DNA from: Nitrospira sp. MA-1
GTDB taxonomy: Bacteria > Nitrospirota > Nitrospiria > Nitrospirales > UBA8639
NCBI GenBank assembly: GCA_032139905.1
Contig: JAQJDB010000007.1
Span: 682,001 to 746,000, forward strand
Length of the DNA stretch: 64,000 bases
Direction of reading: 5' to 3'
Position numbers and translations under genes: made by a program. The number at the start of each line of letters is the position of its first letter. The stretch's first letter is position 1. Shown here in pieces: positions 9,181-18,729 of this stretch. The notes below the pieces were generated by a model. That model was not told where the DNA came from. It worked only from the letters and a program-made list of their open reading frames with translations, and did no database searches.

Positions 9181-9693
9181 ATGAATCACTTTTCTACATC
9201 TTCCATATTGACGAAAGACCTGATGAACTCCGAAGCCATCCCCCTCACGCCCAGGACATTGGTTACGACATTGTTTCACCATATCCTCCTCTGCCTGTCC
9301 CAAGCCGGTTTGTTGGTGCGTTCGGTGTGAACGTGTGCATGATTCGGAGGACGGGTCATCTCAGCGAAAAAGGTGGCGGGATATCGAAAAATGGCGTGAA
9401 GGGTTGGACGTGGTGAAGCGGCATCGTGTGTATGGCCTTCTGGTTGATATGCAAATGTCCATTAGAGAGGTCGGACCATGCTGGGTGAATCGCGATGGTT
9501 GGGGCATCAAATGCGGGTGTTGATGATGTCGGGTGGTTCTGACGAACGTGTCCTCCGCAAACTGTTCCGGGAAGGAGCGCAAGGCTGTATCTTAAAACCG
9601 TTTCATCTCACATCTCGCAAGCAAGTCTGTCGCGAGATCATTACGAAAATGGAGATTGAGGAACAGGTCCCCCATTATTTCCATGTGGCCTGA
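9181..9693 (+). pseudogene. Frameshifted receiver-domain remnant
   Basis: Pieces of a response-regulator receiver appear in successive frames. CLSQAGLLVRSV (to 9330) resembles the first receiver helix, EGLDVVKRHRVYGLLVDMQM (near 9400-9460) carries the phosphoacceptor strand with Asp, and MRVLMMSGGSDE plus GAQGCILKPFHLTS (9478-9690) carry the later strands and conserved Lys. The frame changes at least twice. The fragments are collinear with one domain, so this is a decayed gene rather than three small ones. Confidence 0.6.
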
Positions 9694-9782
9694 TCAAGGC
9701 GCGGATCCTAATTGAAAATTGAACCCCTATGCGGGAGGCGGAAAATCCGTGGGAGAGGAAAGTATGAAGTCAGATGAGGTCG

Positions 9783-9926
9783 ATGGCATCAAAAAAAAAC
9801 GGGAAGAGTGTAATCTGCGCTCATCAACGCATGGTGGATAATCATTACAACGAAGAAGGCAGGAGAATCGGGAACCTGGTGTGTCGGGAATGTGGTGAGG
9901 TCATTCATGATCCAGTTGAAGCCTGA
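9783..9926 (+). CDS. Small 47-residue protein with a CREC zinc-ribbon half
   Basis: A short frame starting MASKKNGKSVICAHQRMVDN and ending GNLVCRECGEVIHDPVEA. Cys12/His14 and the Cys34-x-x-Cys37 pair could form a small zinc site. The ATG has GAGG a few nt upstream. There is no family assignment; the tidy Cys pattern and intact frame are the only support. Confidence 0.5.
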   Translation: MASKKNGKSVICAHQRMVDNHYNEEGRRIGNLVCRECGEVIHDPVEA

Positions 9927-10584
9927 TAATGGAGGCGTTCTCTCCTGACATGTGATCTGGTCTGCATAAAAGTCAAAACCCGTAATACTTCTGATGACAC
10001 ACGAAGTTGAATTTGCCAAATAAGGTGAAAAGGTGAACAGGCTGGTGAAAGCCCAAAGTTATTCCATCAGGCTGGGCTTCGATGGGTCTGATGTGCCGAC
10101 ATTTGAGCCTCACTTGTCGGTACAGGAAATCAATTGTGCTGATTCTGCTCGGATTCCCGACTGTCTTGAGGGGAGATACACCTTTAAAGGGCTCAATCCT
10201 GCCTGGGTTCCTCATAATTAATCTTGGGTGTGACCAACGGGTCTGATTCCCGCATTCTCCCAATCGTTGTTGCAAACTTCAACAGTTCCCCAACATTCCC
10301 TGTAGCGTTTTGGCCAAGGGACGATCTTCCGCTTTTTGCCAACCTCTCAGAAACCACTATAAAAAAAGGGAATTGCTCAGAGCCTTTCCCCTGGCATAAC
10401 CCTCGCTAGAAAAAGATGAGCGGGACTATATCCATTCAGGGACAGGTGAAATGTTTCTATGGCAATGGAAGTGCCAGTGAAGAAAAGTGAGAAAAAGTTA
10501 AGCCATTAAACGGTGTGTTTTTCTATGGAAATGAGCCAGAGGGGCTGGTAACGACTTTCTGGCTCACAGGTGAAAGGTAATCGT
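9927..10584. other. Intergenic region
   Basis: About 660 bases with no convincing coding frame; small frames in both strands lack recognisable motifs. The end must carry the promoter of the SpoIIAA-like gene. Confidence 0.4.
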
Positions 10585-10941
10585 ATGTATCGGATTTTAG
10601 ATGAAAGTGCAGAAGGAAGTGTGGGAATACGGTTTGAGGGTAAATTGTCGACCGAAGAGTATGATCTATTGAATACATACTTGGAAACGTTGATGCAGGA
10701 GGTTGGGCCGATAAATTTCTTATGTGATATGGCAAGCTTTGAGAGCCTGAATGGGCAAGCCTTTTGGGAAGAGATGATCGATCATCTTCAACACATTCAT
10801 GAGTTTCAGCGAATTGCGTTGGTGGGGAATCGACGGATGTTGAAGGGGGAACCAAAAATTTCTGTTCCTTGGCCCAAGGTCCAATTGAAATTTTTTACAC
10901 CAGATCAAACCGATGAGGCCTGGCATTGGGTAAAGGGGTGA
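10585..10941 (+). CDS. SpoIIAA-like (STAS-fold) protein
   Basis: 118 residues starting MYRILDESAEGSVGIRFEGK. The pattern of an N-terminal beta strand, KLSTEEYDLL helix, LCDMASFESLNGQAFWE and the closing TDEAWHWVKG fits the SpoIIAA-like family of single-domain proteins. These bind lipids or act as anti-anti-sigma-like adaptors in some bacteria, but no partner is encoded here. The start was chosen because GAAAGG lies about 7 nt upstream; a GTG at 10570 is possible. Confidence 0.75.
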   Translation: MYRILDESAEGSVGIRFEGKLSTEEYDLLNTYLETLMQEVGPINFLCDMASFESLNGQAFWEEMIDHLQHIHEFQRIALVGNRRMLKGEPKISVPWPKVQLKFFTPDQTDEAWHWVKG

Positions 10942-11160
10942 GATCCACAAAGCTCTTACCAATTGGCTTGCGCTGGGCCGCAGAGGAATCGACCGGGAAT
11001 GAGTGTGTGGCAGTTCCGGGTGGACAGCCGATAAGGTTGAAACCCCTCCTTTTCTTTGGTCGACGGGGTTATGGCTCAACGAGATCCTTCGTTTCGCCCA
11101 AGAGGACAGAGTAAGGCGTCATGTCTGGAACGGTAGGACCTAGGGACTTTTTCCTGGTTT

Positions 11161-11178
11161 ACTAGGGAAATTCCTAGT
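11161..11178. promoter_or_regulatory. 18-bp inverted repeat upstream of the sugar-nucleotide transferase
   Basis: ACTAGGGAAATTCCTAGT: ACTAGG and CCTAGT are perfect arms around a 6-nt AT-rich centre. A related half, CCTAGGGACTTTTTCC, lies just upstream. Spaced dyads of this kind are typical of dimeric regulators such as NarL-type response regulators. Position, about 95 bp before the gene start, fits an operator or activator site. The binding protein is unknown. Confidence 0.45.
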
Positions 11179-11273
11179 TCCTTCCCTCTTTGGAATGTTT
11201 TACAAAAGTTTCTGGGAAGAAGGGGAAAGACCCTATTTTTCTTTGGCATTCAGGACCCAAGGAGGGGAACAAC

Positions 11274-12254
11274 ATGCTGAGTACCCAGGTTAATCATTTG
11301 TGGTCCGTTGTCTTAGCTGGGGGAGAAGGGGAAAGGACCCGCCCGTTTATCGAGCAATGGTTGGGCGGTCATAAGCCCAAGCAGTATTGTACATTTGTCG
11401 GAAAACGCTCCATGCTCCAACATACGCTGGACCGGGCAGACCGATTAGTAAATCCCGAACATAAAGTCACGGTGATCGGGCGGAATCATCGGGAGTTTTT
11501 GAATGAAGCCATGGAGAGAGAGAAGTCCGGACACGTCATTGTTCAGCCACATAATAGTGGAACAGCCGCAGGAGTGTTCCTTCCGCTGACCTTTGTTCGG
11601 GCATGGGACGCTGATGCCACAGTAGCCATTTTCCCATCCGACCATTTTGTCTTTCCAGAAGCTCGTTTTGTCGAGACGGTCAGGCGTGGGATCCGCGCAA
11701 GTCATTTTCTCCAGGATCGGTTGATCCTTTTTGGGGTTTCTCCTTCACATCCTGAATTGGACTATGGGTGGATCAACTTGAGCGAAGTCCTGGGCTGGAG
11801 CAGTGGGTCTTGTATTCGCCTGGCCGGTTCTTTTCTTGAAAAACCAAACATCATTGAAGGGAAGCAGGCAATGGCAAATGGAGCGCTTTGGAATACGTTG
11901 GTGATGGTGGGAAAAGTGGCAACCCTCTGGAAACTTGGTTGGGAAAACCTTCCGACTATGATGGAGCGGTTTGAACGCTTAGGAACGGTGATTGGGACCG
12001 TTCACGAAAATGAGACGCTTCATGAGATCTATCGGGACATGCCTGTCCTGGACTTTTCTCGTGAATTGCTGCAACGGATTCCTAAGCATCTGGGAGTGAT
12101 GGAATTCGAAGAAGTGCTGTGGAGCGATTGGGGACAACCCGAACGTATAGTCCAGACCCTTAAAACTCTGGGGAAAGAGCCTGCATTTCCTTCCGATATT
12201 TTACAAAGGTCTTTGGCTCCCATACAGACAATTCCTCATGTGGAGGTGGCCTAA
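11274..12254 (+). CDS. Mannose-1-phosphate guanylyltransferase-like nucleotidyltransferase (copy 1)
   Basis: 326 residues. Predicted to make a sugar nucleotide such as GDP-mannose from a sugar-1-phosphate and NTP. The nucleotide loop is an atypical VVLAGGEGERTRPFIEQW instead of the usual GGxGTRLWP, followed by HKPKQYC (conserved PKQ), FPSDHF (metal Asp), and FLEKPN. The end is EVLWSDWGQPERI. No isomerase domain is present. GGAGGGGAAC lies upstream of the ATG. The stop overlaps the next gene's start (TAATG), so the two are translationally coupled. A close paralog is at 26335-27321 and a broken one at 45321-45887. Substrate specificity is inferred. Confidence 0.85.
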   Translation: MLSTQVNHLWSVVLAGGEGERTRPFIEQWLGGHKPKQYCTFVGKRSMLQHTLDRADRLVNPEHKVTVIGRNHREFLNEAMEREKSGHVIVQPHNSGTAAGVFLPLTFVRAWDADATVAIFPSDHFVFPEARFVETVRRGIRASHFLQDRLILFGVSPSHPELDYGWINLSEVLGWSSGSCIRLAGSFLEKPNIIEGKQAMANGALWNTLVMVGKVATLWKLGWENLPTMMERFERLGTVIGTVHENETLHEIYRDMPVLDFSRELLQRIPKHLGVMEFEEVLWSDWGQPERIVQTLKTLGKEPAFPSDILQRSLAPIQTIPHVEVA

Positions 12255-12559
12255 TGGCGAAAAAACGATCGGTTCAACCATCCGATGAGACACCCAGACA
12301 GTCTCCTTTCGCCGCCAAGCGAAAGAGCGTATCGAGGAAAAAGACCTCTATGAGAGAGGACCCTTTGGAGGTTCAGGAGAGTATGATCCCTGGCGATACC
12401 GATTCTATGAACTCTCAACCTACCAATGGGAATGTGCATGCGCGGATTGCCCGGCGGGCGTATGAATTATTTCACTCTCGAGGGGGGCACCATGGACAGG
12501 ATCTCGATGATTGGTTCGTTGCCGAGCAAGAGATAGAGGCCAATGATAGATCATTATAG
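12254..12559 (+). CDS. DUF2934-family protein
   Basis: 101 residues. The first 55 are basic and disordered-looking (MAKKRSVQPS, KRKSVSRKKT). The C-terminal domain, ARIARRAYELFHSRGG then DLDDWFVAEQEI, is the DUF2934 signature. The ATG shares a base with the stop of the upstream nucleotidyltransferase. DUF2934 has no established function. The same domain ends the receiver protein at 31712-32272. Confidence 0.85.
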   Translation: MAKKRSVQPSDETPRQSPFAAKRKSVSRKKTSMREDPLEVQESMIPGDTDSMNSQPTNGNVHARIARRAYELFHSRGGHHGQDLDDWFVAEQEIEANDRSL

Positions 12560-13429
12560 CCCAGGAGGTCTATCAATTAGCTGAGTTGCAGAATACTGGT
12601 TGCACTTCTTCCTCTTTTGATCTGAATGACGGGCCCGTTTCCTAAAATATTTTTCCCTGTTTCTGTCGGTAGATTGGCGTTGATCCAAAATGATGTCGCT
12701 TTCATCCTTTCTAAAGAGGAGGTGTTTATTTGATATCCAGGAAGATGTTCTGTGGTTTCATTTTCATATCGTGGGTTCTACCAATCGGTGGGCTTTGCAA
12801 GTCTTATTTGGTCTCAAGATCAGGGACGTGACCAACTCCAGGTTCAGGATTACCTTTAACAACGGGAAAAAGGATTCATTCCCAAAATCAACGGGAAATG
12901 GCAAACCTCCATCAATGGGAAGAGGACGTGATATGTGTCGTCAAGGACGGGAAATTGTAAGGCCCAATTCCGGCTGAAATGGATGAACAAAAAATCCATG
13001 AGCCAAAGATTACTGCGCAGAACAATGAGAGCCAAACGTTCATCACGTAAGCATTGAAAGGTTCCGGCCCGTTATCGGTTTCCCCTCATGTGCGGAACCC
13101 CTTCCCGGATTTTGTTTGATTGATTGAGAGGCTGACTTGTGGGGATGTTGGACGCATGATGCCTCTCACCTGCTTATCCCTCCCTTCTTTTTCTGGTACA
13201 GCATTCTATCTCCGGAGGTGAAAAACATGGGGCAACACCCACTGGACCATGCGTAGCTTTATGTAGGTCAAAAAATGGTCTGGTAAGGCGAAATGGCTCT
13301 AAATGCAGAAGTGGGTTGAGAATGATCCACAATGAATTTCCTGTTGAGTCGCGGGGGATAGATCTGCGGAAATACGAGTAAGTCTTGGCCCACTGCAATT
13401 TCATGCAGACTCACTCAACTCATTTTGTC
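12560..13429. other. Long intergenic region
   Basis: About 870 bases between the DUF2934 gene and marC. A 95-codon plus-strand frame (12690-12977) and a minus-strand one (13174-13404) have no recognisable motif, and were not called. This may be decayed sequence; nothing specific can be read. Confidence 0.4.
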
Positions 13430-14065
13430 TCATCCGGCCAAAGCCGGGAACAATCCTTTTAACCCGTTGGCAATAATCTCTACCGCGATGGCTGCCAGGA
13501 TAAGGCCCATGATGCGTGTGAAAATATTAATGCCGGTCACGCTTAAACGTTGTGAGATCAGGGGGGCCAGGTGTAAAGCCATCCATAGGCAAAAACCAAT
13601 AATTATGATGATCAAACCTAGCAACAATTCATGTCCCAGGTTGGTGCCTTTATATGCTTCAACCACAACTGTGCTAATTCCACCGGGCCCGGCCAGCAAT
13701 GGGGTTGCTAACGGGACGACGGCAATATCGTGTTTCTTGTTGGACTCTTCCGCTTCCTCTTTGGTTTGCACTGTCGGGCTCAATTCTGCTTGAAGCATGG
13801 AAATAGCCATGAGTAGGATGAGGATCCCGCCGCCTACTCTAAAAGAACTCACACTGATCCCGAAAATTTCGAGTATCCATTCCCCAGCGATTAAGGCCAT
13901 TAACAGAATCAGTGTCGCAGAGAATGCCGCAATCTTAGCAATCTTCTTCCGAGCGGCCTTCTCTTTTCCTGGTGTGAGTGCGATGAAAATAGAGAGAGCG
14001 CCTAAAGGATTGATCACGGCTAAGAGCGCCACGAAGATTTTTACGTATTCGGTGTCATCAAGCAT
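13430..14065 (-). CDS. MarC-family integral membrane protein
   Basis: 211 residues with about six hydrophobic helices. The N-terminus (VKIFVALLAVINPLGALSIFIAL) carries the NPLG motif of the MarC/UPF0056 family, repeated in the second half as LATPLLAGPGGIST. Inner-membrane protein; transport of small molecules has been proposed for the family, but no substrate is established. It stands alone on the minus strand. Confidence 0.93.
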   Translation of the reverse strand: MLDDTEYVKIFVALLAVINPLGALSIFIALTPGKEKAARKKIAKIAAFSATLILLMALIAGEWILEIFGISVSSFRVGGGILILLMAISMLQAELSPTVQTKEEAEESNKKHDIAVVPLATPLLAGPGGISTVVVEAYKGTNLGHELLLGLIIIIIGFCLWMALHLAPLISQRLSVTGINIFTRIMGLILAAIAVEIIANGLKGLFPALAG

Positions 14066-14541
14066 GCGTTATCGATATCCATTCATGACCAACCGTTTCG
14101 CATCGTAGGCAGGTATCCAAAGGGTGGCTGAAAAATTATGGGACTTCAACGGACATGAGGCTGATTGATACGACGGACAAGGACGGTATTGTTATGATCT
14201 ATTCTCAAGAAAGATGCTCCGCAATTCCACCCCACCGCATTGTAACCATTGAGGAGTGACTCTGCACCTGGCATGTTCCTCCCGGCTGGTTCAGGAGAAT
14301 GAGGAAGGTCCTTGAAGACTAACTGAGTCGATGTTGTGGGTGTTTCTTCATGGAGATCTGTCGGAATTTGAGGAAGACGACAGGCGGTTTTCGCGCAACT
14401 TCCAGAATGGAAGAGACGTTCTCAAGCGGAGGAGGGAAGATTGATGAATCAGTCCTTGGCCACTGAGTAGAGAATGAGGGTGTCATAGGATAGACTAGGC
14501 CGTTCAGGTCGCATTCCAAGTAAAAATTTGAAAGGAGCCCA
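14066..14541. other. Divergent intergenic region
   Basis: About 475 bases between divergently transcribed marC and a universal stress protein gene, so both promoters should be here. No gene, clear dyad or repeat was recognised. Confidence 0.4.
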
Positions 14542-15483
14542 ATGATGAAAGTGCTGCTAGCGGTAGAGCAAACTCGTATTTCTGTAGGAGCTATTCGAAT
14601 ACTCACCAGGTTATCTCTTCCCGTTGGTTCACATCTGTTTCTACTCCATGTCCATCCCGTTCCTCAAAAGATCATGGGGCTGGCAAAGGAAAGGATTTTG
14701 AAAATCTCTCAGCAGGTTCAAGAGGTTCAGGGAGAAGTCCATGAACGGGCGCGGCGGTTTTTGGGCAAGGTCGAGAACACGTTGCGGCGGCAGGATGTGG
14801 TGTTTCACTCTATGGTGAAACATGGATTTCCTGGAGAAGAGATTTTAAAAACCATTCGCACCAAAGGCATTGATCTGGTGGTTCTCGGTACACGGAGCTA
14901 TTCCAAAGCCGCCGGATTTTTTCTCGGCAGTGTGAGCCAATGGGTATTACAGGAAGCTCCATGCTCGGTATTGATTGCGCGAAATACGCCGCACAAATTA
15001 CTGAATGATGGAGGGATGAAAATCCTACTGGCCACTGATGGATCCTCCGATTCACGGGCGGCAGTCGATTTTGTCAAAGGGATGGGTTTGCCGGATTCCT
15101 CGCATATGATGATTCTCCATGTGATCAAAAAACACATGTATGAAACCGAACGGGCGTTGACTACCGGCAGGGAAAATGAAAAGGAATTTGCAAAGCTGGC
15201 AGAAGAAGTTTTGGAAATACAAGAGCAACAGGGGATGAAACTTCTTGAGCAGACTTCAGCGGTACTCTCTTCCCCTGACCTCACGACGCAAAAAAGGTTG
15301 GTCTATGGAAATCCTGCGACCGAAATATTGAAAACGGCGCGAATGATGAAGGCGGATCTTATTGTAATGGGGTCCCAAGGATCGACGGGGGTCAAGCGGA
15401 TGATTTTGGGCAGCGTGTCCAACAAGGTGGTCCGTAGCGCCGGATCCTCGGTGGCGGTCATTCGCAGCAAAAGGAAAAAATAA
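14542..15483 (+). CDS. Tandem-domain universal stress protein
   Basis: 313 residues made of two UspA domains. Each ends with the ATP-binding pattern: VLGTRSYSKAAGFFLGSVSQ in the first and VMGSQGSTGVKRMILGSVSN in the second, both followed by a CSVLI- or SVAVI-type strand. Cytoplasmic stress-response protein; likely ATP-binding rather than enzymatic. AAAGGAG precedes the ATG ATG start. It is one of three tandem Usp genes in the window (also 21526 and 34447). Confidence 0.93.
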   Translation: MMKVLLAVEQTRISVGAIRILTRLSLPVGSHLFLLHVHPVPQKIMGLAKERILKISQQVQEVQGEVHERARRFLGKVENTLRRQDVVFHSMVKHGFPGEEILKTIRTKGIDLVVLGTRSYSKAAGFFLGSVSQWVLQEAPCSVLIARNTPHKLLNDGGMKILLATDGSSDSRAAVDFVKGMGLPDSSHMMILHVIKKHMYETERALTTGRENEKEFAKLAEEVLEIQEQQGMKLLEQTSAVLSSPDLTTQKRLVYGNPATEILKTARMMKADLIVMGSQGSTGVKRMILGSVSNKVVRSAGSSVAVIRSKRKK

Positions 15484-15678
15484 TTTCTGGAAGCGTGAGC
15501 AAAAAAGCTGTCTTCTCGTATGAGTCATATCCTGGTGCCGCCCGTTGGTGCCAACAGAAGTGGACAGGAGAATAGTTCCGTTTCTCACTTCCTCACACGA
15601 CCCCGTATCAACTGGCGCCGTCGGCATTGCAAAGGGGTATGACAATATTTATATGTAAATACAGTAAAGGCACGTATC

Positions 15679-18384
15679 ATGAGCATTCGAAATTTCAAGT
15701 ACCTGTTTAAGCCTCGTTCTATTGCCGTGATCGGTGCGTCAAATCGGCCTCATCGAGTAGGACGTGTCGTGATGCAGAATCTGTTGAAAGGGGGATTCGA
15801 AGGTCCTCTACTGCCGGTGAACCCGAAGTATCAAGCGGTGTGTGGAGTGCTGGCGTATCCCGATGTGCAGGCCTTGCCGATGAGTCCCGATCTAGCCATT
15901 CTGTGCACCCCTCCCCCGACGATCCCCCGGCTGATTCAAGAATTAGGGGAACGGGGAGTCCGGGCTGCGGTCATTCTGACAGCCGGCATGAGACCGAAGC
16001 CATCAGAAAAGGAAAGCGACACCGAATGGACGATCATGCTTGAAACTGCACGAAATTTTGGTATGCGTCTTCTTGGTCCGAATACAATCGGTCTCCTGAT
16101 TCCCGGGCTGCATTTGAATGCCAGTTTTGCCCATATGGAAGCTCTTCCCGGATCGCTGGCGTTTGTTTCTCAGTCTGGTGCACTCTGCACGGCTGTGTTG
16201 GATTGGGCTCGCTCTCAAGGAATCGGCTTTTCCCATTTTTTGTCTCTCGGGGATAGCGCTGACATCGATATGGGCGATGTTCTGGATTATCTTGGCAGCA
16301 ACCCCGATACCCGGGCGATTCTTCTGTACATTGAATCCATCACACAGGCGAGAAAGTTCATGTCTGCAGCCAGAGCCGCCGCTCGCAATAAACCGGTGTT
16401 AGCAATCAAAGCCGGTCGACATCCGGAAGGGGCGACGGCCGCCAGTTCACATACCGGAGCACTCATCGGTCGTGACGAGGTGTATGATGCGGCATTCTGC
16501 CGGGCCGGAATTTTGCGGGTGTTTGAAATCGATGAACTGTTCGATGCGGTGGAAACGCTGGAACGAGCCGGCCCGTTGCGGGGAGAACGATTAGCGATCG
16601 TCACGAATGGGGGCGGGCCGGGAGTTCTGGCTGCCGATGCTTTTGCCGAAGGGGGTGGTTCTCTCGCCCGCTTGTCTGAGGCCACGATTCATGAACTCAC
16701 AACGTTGTTACCGGCGAGCTGGTCTCACGGAAATCCTGTCGACATCGTCGGGGATGCGAGAGCGGAACGTTATGCTCAGGCCTTGACCAGTATTCTGAAG
16801 GCTCCGGATGTGGATGCGATCATCGTGGCCCATGCCCCCACGGCAGTGATCACCAGCGAGGAGGCCGCATTGGCGGTGGTGAATGCGGTTCGCGCTTCGT
16901 CCTCCAAAAAAAATGTATTCACCAGTTGGCTCGGAGGCCAAACAACCGTTCAGGCCCGCCAACTGTTTGCCGAAGCCCGGATTCCAACGTATGACACTCC
17001 CGAAAAAGCCGTGCGGGCGTTTCTCCATCTCATAGACTACTCTCAACGCCAAAAAACGTTAATGGAGACCCCGCCTTCTATTCCTCATGAATTTCGCCCG
17101 GCTGTCTCTTCCGCGAGGTTGGTGATCGAGCAAGTCCTTGAGCAGGGGCGGTCTTTGCTGAATGAATCGGAAGCCAAGGCAATCCTCACCGCCTATGGTA
17201 TTCCAACAGTGGAAACACATATTGCGTCGACGGCTGAGAAAGCCATTCGTTTGGCGGAGCAGGTCGGGTTTCCGGTTGCGTTGAAAATTCTTTCTCCGGA
17301 CATTACCCATAAGACAGATGTGGGTGGAGTGGTGCTTGATGTGGAATCTTCTCAAGCCGTTGAAACCGCATTTCAGGGGATGAGGGATCGATTGCAACAC
17401 ATTCATCCAGGGGCGGAGATGCGTGGAGTCACGGTACAGGCGATGGCGCGACGGCCCGGCGCCTACGAATTACTCATTGGCGCGACGGTTGATGCCGCGT
17501 TTGGCCCGATCATTGTCTTCGGACAGGGAGGGATTGCCGTCGAACTGTTGGACGATCATGCGATGGCGCTTCCGCCTTTGAATATGAAATTAGCGAACGA
17601 TCTGATTCATTCGACCAGAATTGTCTCATTATTACAGGGCTTTCGGACACGCCCAGCCGTTGATCTTGAAGCCCTCTGCCTGACCTTGATTCAAATTTCT
17701 CATCTGGTGCAGGACTTTCCAGAAATTGTTGAGCTGGATATCAACCCGCTTCTCGCCGACAAAAATGGGGTGCTGGCGTTGGATGCCAGGATGAAGATTG
17801 CGTCTTCTCGCTTATCGGGTCCGCACCATCTTGCCATTCGACCCTATCCGCAAGAGCTTGAGGAATGGATCACGCTCCAATCCGGTGAAAAACTCTTCTG
17901 CCGTCCTATTCGGCCTGAGGATGAACCTGCCCATCATGAATTTATCGCCCGATTAACCCCGGAGGATATCCGATTTCGCTTTTTCGGGCTTATCCAAGAA
18001 TTGCCGCATTCTCAAATGGCACGCTTTACGCAAATTGACTACGATCGGGAAATGGCGTTCATTGCCATTTGGCCGTCCGAAGGAGAACGTCCTGAAACAC
18101 TTGGCGTGGTTCGGACTATCAATGATGCCAATAATCAAAATGCGGAGTTTGCCATTGTGGTGCGCTCGGATATGAAAGGGCAGGGCCTGGGGAGACAATT
18201 GATGGAAAAAATGATCCGATATTGTCGGAAACGGGGAACCGAGCGACTGGTCGGACAAGTCTTAACAGACAATACCGGGATGCTGGAGTTGGCGCAGCGA
18301 ACCGGATTTACCAAAAAACTTACCGTAGAGGGAGATGCAATGGAGATTACCTTGAATCTCACTTCCGGAGGAGCGTCTGAATAA
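15679..18384 (+). CDS. ADP-forming acyl-CoA synthetase fused to a GNAT acetyltransferase
   Basis: 901 residues. Order: CoA-binding domain (RSIAVIGASNRPHRVG), succinyl-CoA-ligase-like domain with FVSQSGALCTAVLDWA and SSHTGALIGRDEVYD, ATP-grasp beta domain (ESEAKAILTAYGIP, PVALKILSPDITHKTDVGG), then a C-terminal GNAT domain (FCRPIRPEDEPAHHEF, MKGQGLGRQLMEKMI). The layout is that of the Pat/PatZ lysine acetyltransferases. In enterobacterial Pat the catalytic His of the ligase part is lost, but here His258 in SSHTG is kept, so the ligase half may be active on acetate or another acid. No strong ribosome site precedes the ATG. Confidence 0.93.
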   Translation: MSIRNFKYLFKPRSIAVIGASNRPHRVGRVVMQNLLKGGFEGPLLPVNPKYQAVCGVLAYPDVQALPMSPDLAILCTPPPTIPRLIQELGERGVRAAVILTAGMRPKPSEKESDTEWTIMLETARNFGMRLLGPNTIGLLIPGLHLNASFAHMEALPGSLAFVSQSGALCTAVLDWARSQGIGFSHFLSLGDSADIDMGDVLDYLGSNPDTRAILLYIESITQARKFMSAARAAARNKPVLAIKAGRHPEGATAASSHTGALIGRDEVYDAAFCRAGILRVFEIDELFDAVETLERAGPLRGERLAIVTNGGGPGVLAADAFAEGGGSLARLSEATIHELTTLLPASWSHGNPVDIVGDARAERYAQALTSILKAPDVDAIIVAHAPTAVITSEEAALAVVNAVRASSSKKNVFTSWLGGQTTVQARQLFAEARIPTYDTPEKAVRAFLHLIDYSQRQKTLMETPPSIPHEFRPAVSSARLVIEQVLEQGRSLLNESEAKAILTAYGIPTVETHIASTAEKAIRLAEQVGFPVALKILSPDITHKTDVGGVVLDVESSQAVETAFQGMRDRLQHIHPGAEMRGVTVQAMARRPGAYELLIGATVDAAFGPIIVFGQGGIAVELLDDHAMALPPLNMKLANDLIHSTRIVSLLQGFRTRPAVDLEALCLTLIQISHLVQDFPEIVELDINPLLADKNGVLALDARMKIASSRLSGPHHLAIRPYPQELEEWITLQSGEKLFCRPIRPEDEPAHHEFIARLTPEDIRFRFFGLIQELPHSQMARFTQIDYDREMAFIAIWPSEGERPETLGVVRTINDANNQNAEFAIVVRSDMKGQGLGRQLMEKMIRYCRKRGTERLVGQVLTDNTGMLELAQRTGFTKKLTVEGDAMEITLNLTSGGASE

Positions 18385-18540
18385 AAGAGTGGGGTTGCTT
18401 GCGAGATCACTGCTCGATGAATGGAAGATCAGGAGAAAGAGGCCTGGGCATGGCTTGAAGCAGAGCCGGCAGCATAGGTCAAACGGCAATGGGTTGAACA
18501 CACCTATCCAATATTCGAATATTGCATATGGTTCAATTAG

Positions 18541-18604
18541 CAAAGAATCGTAATGGCATGGGACGCCCGTATCTCATGCGCGTCTCGGGAGGTCGGATTC
18601 TTTG
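18541..18604. other. Nested inverted repeat
   Basis: Outer arms CAAAGAATC (18541-18549) and GATTCTTTG (18596-18604) are a perfect 9-bp inverted repeat. Inside, GCATG (18556-18560) and CATGC (18575-18579) form a second stem. It lies between the acyl-CoA synthetase and the phospholipase D-family gene. It could be a terminator, a REP-like element or an RNA structure; no T-tract follows. Confidence 0.4.
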
Positions 18605-18729
18605 TTTCTTGATAGAAGCAAAAAGAATTGTCGATGAAGGTCGTTGGTTCAAATGGTGCCCAATGCGGAGTGTAACCGGTGAGCCCGAATGCGCTTGAGA
18701 CGCAGGCCCAAGGCCGATGTGAAGGGACA

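Noticed and set aside
12690-12977. 95-codon plus-strand frame
   Set aside because: No recognisable domain or ribosome site; likely chance opening or unassignable debris.
18640-18670. tRNA-like T-arm (GGTTCAAAT)
   Set aside because: No acceptor stem, anticodon arm or D-arm could be folded around it.
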